The notes beneath the pieces were generated by a model. That model did not search any database. It was not told the origin of the DNA and saw nothing but the letters and a program-made list of their open reading frames with translations. From the NCBI RefSeq assembly GCF_910592395.1, contig NC_088316.1, positions 17,362,001 to 17,426,000 on the forward strand: a stretch of 64,000 nucleotides of DNA, given 5' to 3'. The position numbers and the translations under genes are program-made. Below, piece by piece: positions 61,601 through 64,000 of this stretch. Numbering within the stretch: position 1 is the first letter of the stretch; each line of letters opens with the position of its first letter. The stretch is from Lineus longissimus. Taxonomy: Eukaryota > Nemertea > Pilidiophora > Heteronemertea > Lineidae.

Positions 61601-62195
61601 CTAAGGTTTTAAGTTTTCAGTGGTAATCAGGTTGTAATCTATCACGACCATGTTTGTTTGGAATGGCAAAAAGAAATTCCTATTTAATAACATCTCTGCA
61701 TGAATGTGATAAAATAGCACCAATTAGCCACGGTCTTCAATTCTACTGCAGCTGCAACTAGTTCAACAGAGTTTAGCGGTTTTTCCCAAAGCGTACTTTT
61801 TTGACAAATAGATTCTAGATGGTGCAAAGATGCAGGAATAGATTGCAAGCATGGAGTAAGAATGCATCATGGTTGTTTGTCGACTAATATTGGCAACAAT
61901 GCTCTCTATCATCCACATAATGTGTCCCACCCATGACACAATACCTTTCATAAAATCATGAGGTGAGCTAAGTTAAAAGCAGCAAGTGACCTAATGAAAA
62001 AAAACAATCTGGCAACTTTAAATCCACTGAATGTCTTGTTTTGTTTACGCTGTTCATGCACAGGACAAAAGTTTTTTCGATGATTCATAGATCCCTCGTG
62101 ATGCTAGACTGAGACCTCAAGCCATCTGTTCCCTCCCACAGGCAAAAATTAATATACTCCACACCATCTTTTTTTCTTGACATGGTTGGCGTTGA
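58646..62195. other. Unique sequence, no supported gene
   Basis: An acceptor-like TTATTTTTTCCTATAG (AG at about 58899-58900) precedes a short open stretch ASAGGRLSDSDQSECGQWTM to a TGA, not called. Plus and minus frames at 60745-60986 mirror one another and look like chance. Confidence 0.35.
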
Positions 62196-62570
62196 GACTA
62201 TCGTCTGATTGTTGCTGCTTCAAGCAATACTGATGTTCTAACCTCACCAATGGATGCAAAGCTTAGTGTTGATACCCCTGCAACCAGAGCAATGGCGGTC
62301 TTAGTGTCGAGGACAGCAGTACCATCTTCCCTATGTTTGATCACCTGTGATATAGATGTCATCAGAACCACTTGCTGTTTCGGTCAGATTATTTTGCTGA
62401 TGTGTAGCGAAATTCAAGGTTCATAAGCTCTGATAAGTGCTGATGTGCTGGAATCAAGATTGGATCGAACACTTCAGGATCAGTGAGTGTATATAACATG
62501 AACATCACTACCAGTTGTCTTCTGTGGGATCACATGTGATTTAGATGCCACCAGAGCAACTTGGTGTTAA
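62196..62570 (+). pseudogene. Coding-like two-copy in-frame repeat, second copy broken
   Basis: One register starting after a TGA is open for 76 codons (62196-62423), including SSNTDVLTSPMDAKLSVDTP and LCLITCDIDVIRTTCC. The same register carries a second, related copy with in-frame stops at 62424, 62484 and 62499, then GITCDLDATRATWC and a stop at 62568. Matching landmarks are 210 bp apart (GATGTT/GATGTG at 62232 and 62442) and 189 bp apart (GATCAC at 62339 and 62528). Both are multiples of three, so the indel between copies keeps frame. That suggests a formerly coding repeat, but no family is recognised. Confidence 0.3.
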
Positions 62571-64000
62571 GAGCACACTGTTTAGCTGTATATATAGTCA
62601 TTGCTTTCTATAGAAAGTGTTTGTTGAAAAGTTCTCTCTGTGTTTCCTGTCGTAAAGGAGTCTTTAAGAGGGATTTGTGTACGGACAGTGTCTTTGTGTT
62701 TTAAGACAAGATGTGATATGTTTCCCACTCTGTTGTTTTCTTTTTCAAAGCATCACATGTATCTCTTCCATCACATTGTTTCACCCACGAAAGAAGCTGT
62801 TGCCCATAAATAATGCTAAGGTTGACAAAACATCTCTTTGATTTTGCATTAGGTGTTGAATGGCATAAGGTAGCTTTGAAGATTCTTGAATGGCAGATTC
62901 TGACTGTGTTGCCAGAGGTTTCAATCATCAACATTTCTGTGGTGGTTGTGTTAAATGGTCATGTTTCTCTCAGTGCCAGCATCAACTCTTCAATCCTTTC
63001 TGATATTTTCTTGTAAGAGAATTAGTTTGTAAAATCCTTTGAGATAATTGATACTCTCTGGTTTCTTCCTCATCATAGGATGCAGTCATGATGACAAAAA
63101 TGAACAACAACAAGAGATGACTAGAGATAACATGGCAAAGAACTGCTAAAGGTGTCAAAGTCTAACGAATCTCCTTTATTTATCATATACATGTGTGCAT
63201 ACAATGATGTTGGACAGATTTTCAGCTGCTCTGGTCTGGTGGTCTCTGGTTAGCAGTCATTGTGTCTCTTATTCGATCCCTCCAGTCAGTGTGACGACAG
63301 GTCTCTTGGCCTCAGATGCCTCAGTGCTTAAGGAGCTTATGTAAGTTCTTTAAAAAAGTTTCAGACCAGACCAAGATTGTGAAGTCGAATGATACTCGAC
63401 AATCATTAACATCAGACTTTACACCAAAAACTTATCAATTTCAACTTTTGGGAACTCCTATATATACAAACCAGTTAATATCCTATTTTTCTCTGAGAGT
63501 GTTGGTGAAATCCCTGCACAAACATGAAGAAATATTTCAAAGCAACTCGGCTGTCAGTAATATCACATTACTTTGTGGTTTGCTGTTCTGTATGACAACA
63601 TCATCGAGCTTTGACTATTCTTCCGTGGTTTGACTTGACAGGTTTTTATACATTCTTTTAGTGAGAAACCTTACACTCTTACAATTTATGTCATTGAATT
63701 TGTCACAACTCGAGCCTCTCTGATGAAAACAGATCGATTTTCTTTCCCATCAGATGTTTTTGATGACGGTTCATTAGATACCTTTACAAACAGACTTGTG
63801 GTATCTGTCACTTGATACAGTTACAGGTTGCTTTTACTACAGTGTCAAGGGAGTGGAATGGACCTTTTGTATGAAATGCAAATGGTCTGTATCTTTGCTC
63901 ACTAAGACTGGTTACATTAGAAGGAAGATTACGAATCTGCTGAGTGGGAAAAATGGATCCTTATATTCCTTTTATGCTCTAGATAGGAAAGGGTTATCAC
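62571..64000. other. Unique sequence to window end, no supported gene
   Basis: Short frames at 62813-63016 and 63316-63633 (105 codons, Ser/Thr/Leu-rich, no motif). An acceptor-like CTGGTTTCTTCCTCATCATAG ends at 63079 with a short open stretch behind it. None is callable. Confidence 0.35.

Overview
This 64 kb window looks like intronic or intergenic DNA of an animal, most likely a marine invertebrate. It is visibly AT-rich. I see no long open frame apart from frames that run through repeats, no Shine-Dalgarno or operon layout, and many dispersed repeats, tRNA-derived SINE remnants, homopolymer tracts and trinucleotide/minisatellite arrays. The phylum is not certain. The element at 36-37.5 kb (hairpin head, long CGT array, internal repeats, GAGGTGAGC tail) has an architecture I associate with mollusc and related marine genomes, but that is recollection, not a search.

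Layout. 0.3-0.5 kb: a 50-bp tandem repeat. 2.6, 10.2, 27.7, 34.9, 44.8 and 58.5 kb: six loci of one AT-rich family ('family A') with a monomer of about 100-130 bp, present as single copies, pairs or short arrays in both orientations. 3.54-4.50 kb: a complete-looking 956-bp non-autonomous DNA transposon with minisatellite-like inverted arms and an 8-bp target-site duplication. 7.0-7.6 kb: a three-copy tandem repeat whose minus strand reads as a protein repeat in one frame. 16.1-16.4 kb: an 88-bp tandem repeat. 22.5 and 38.0 kb: decayed tRNA-derived SINE heads. 35.98-37.53 kb: a composite element with a 10-bp hairpin, 158 uninterrupted CGT units and three 301-bp units. Each 301-bp unit carries a CTCF-like motif and a conserved nuclear-receptor-type half-site trio. 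47.0, 51.0 and 54.9 kb: small tandem duplications. 62.2-62.6 kb: an in-frame two-copy coding-like repeat.

Genes. I can support no confident complete gene. Several short open frames lie behind good splice-acceptor-like sequences, notably at 29.15, 47.41 and 55.55 kb. At 6.70-6.85 kb an open 153-bp segment has both an acceptor and a GTAAGT donor. A 236-codon frame with three internal stops at 30.06-30.76 kb may be a decayed coding sequence. All are low confidence: in 64 kb of AT-rich DNA, open frames of this size next to pyrimidine-rich AG sites are expected several times by chance. No gene-to-gene pathway can be drawn from this window; its content is mainly mobile and tandemly repeated DNA.
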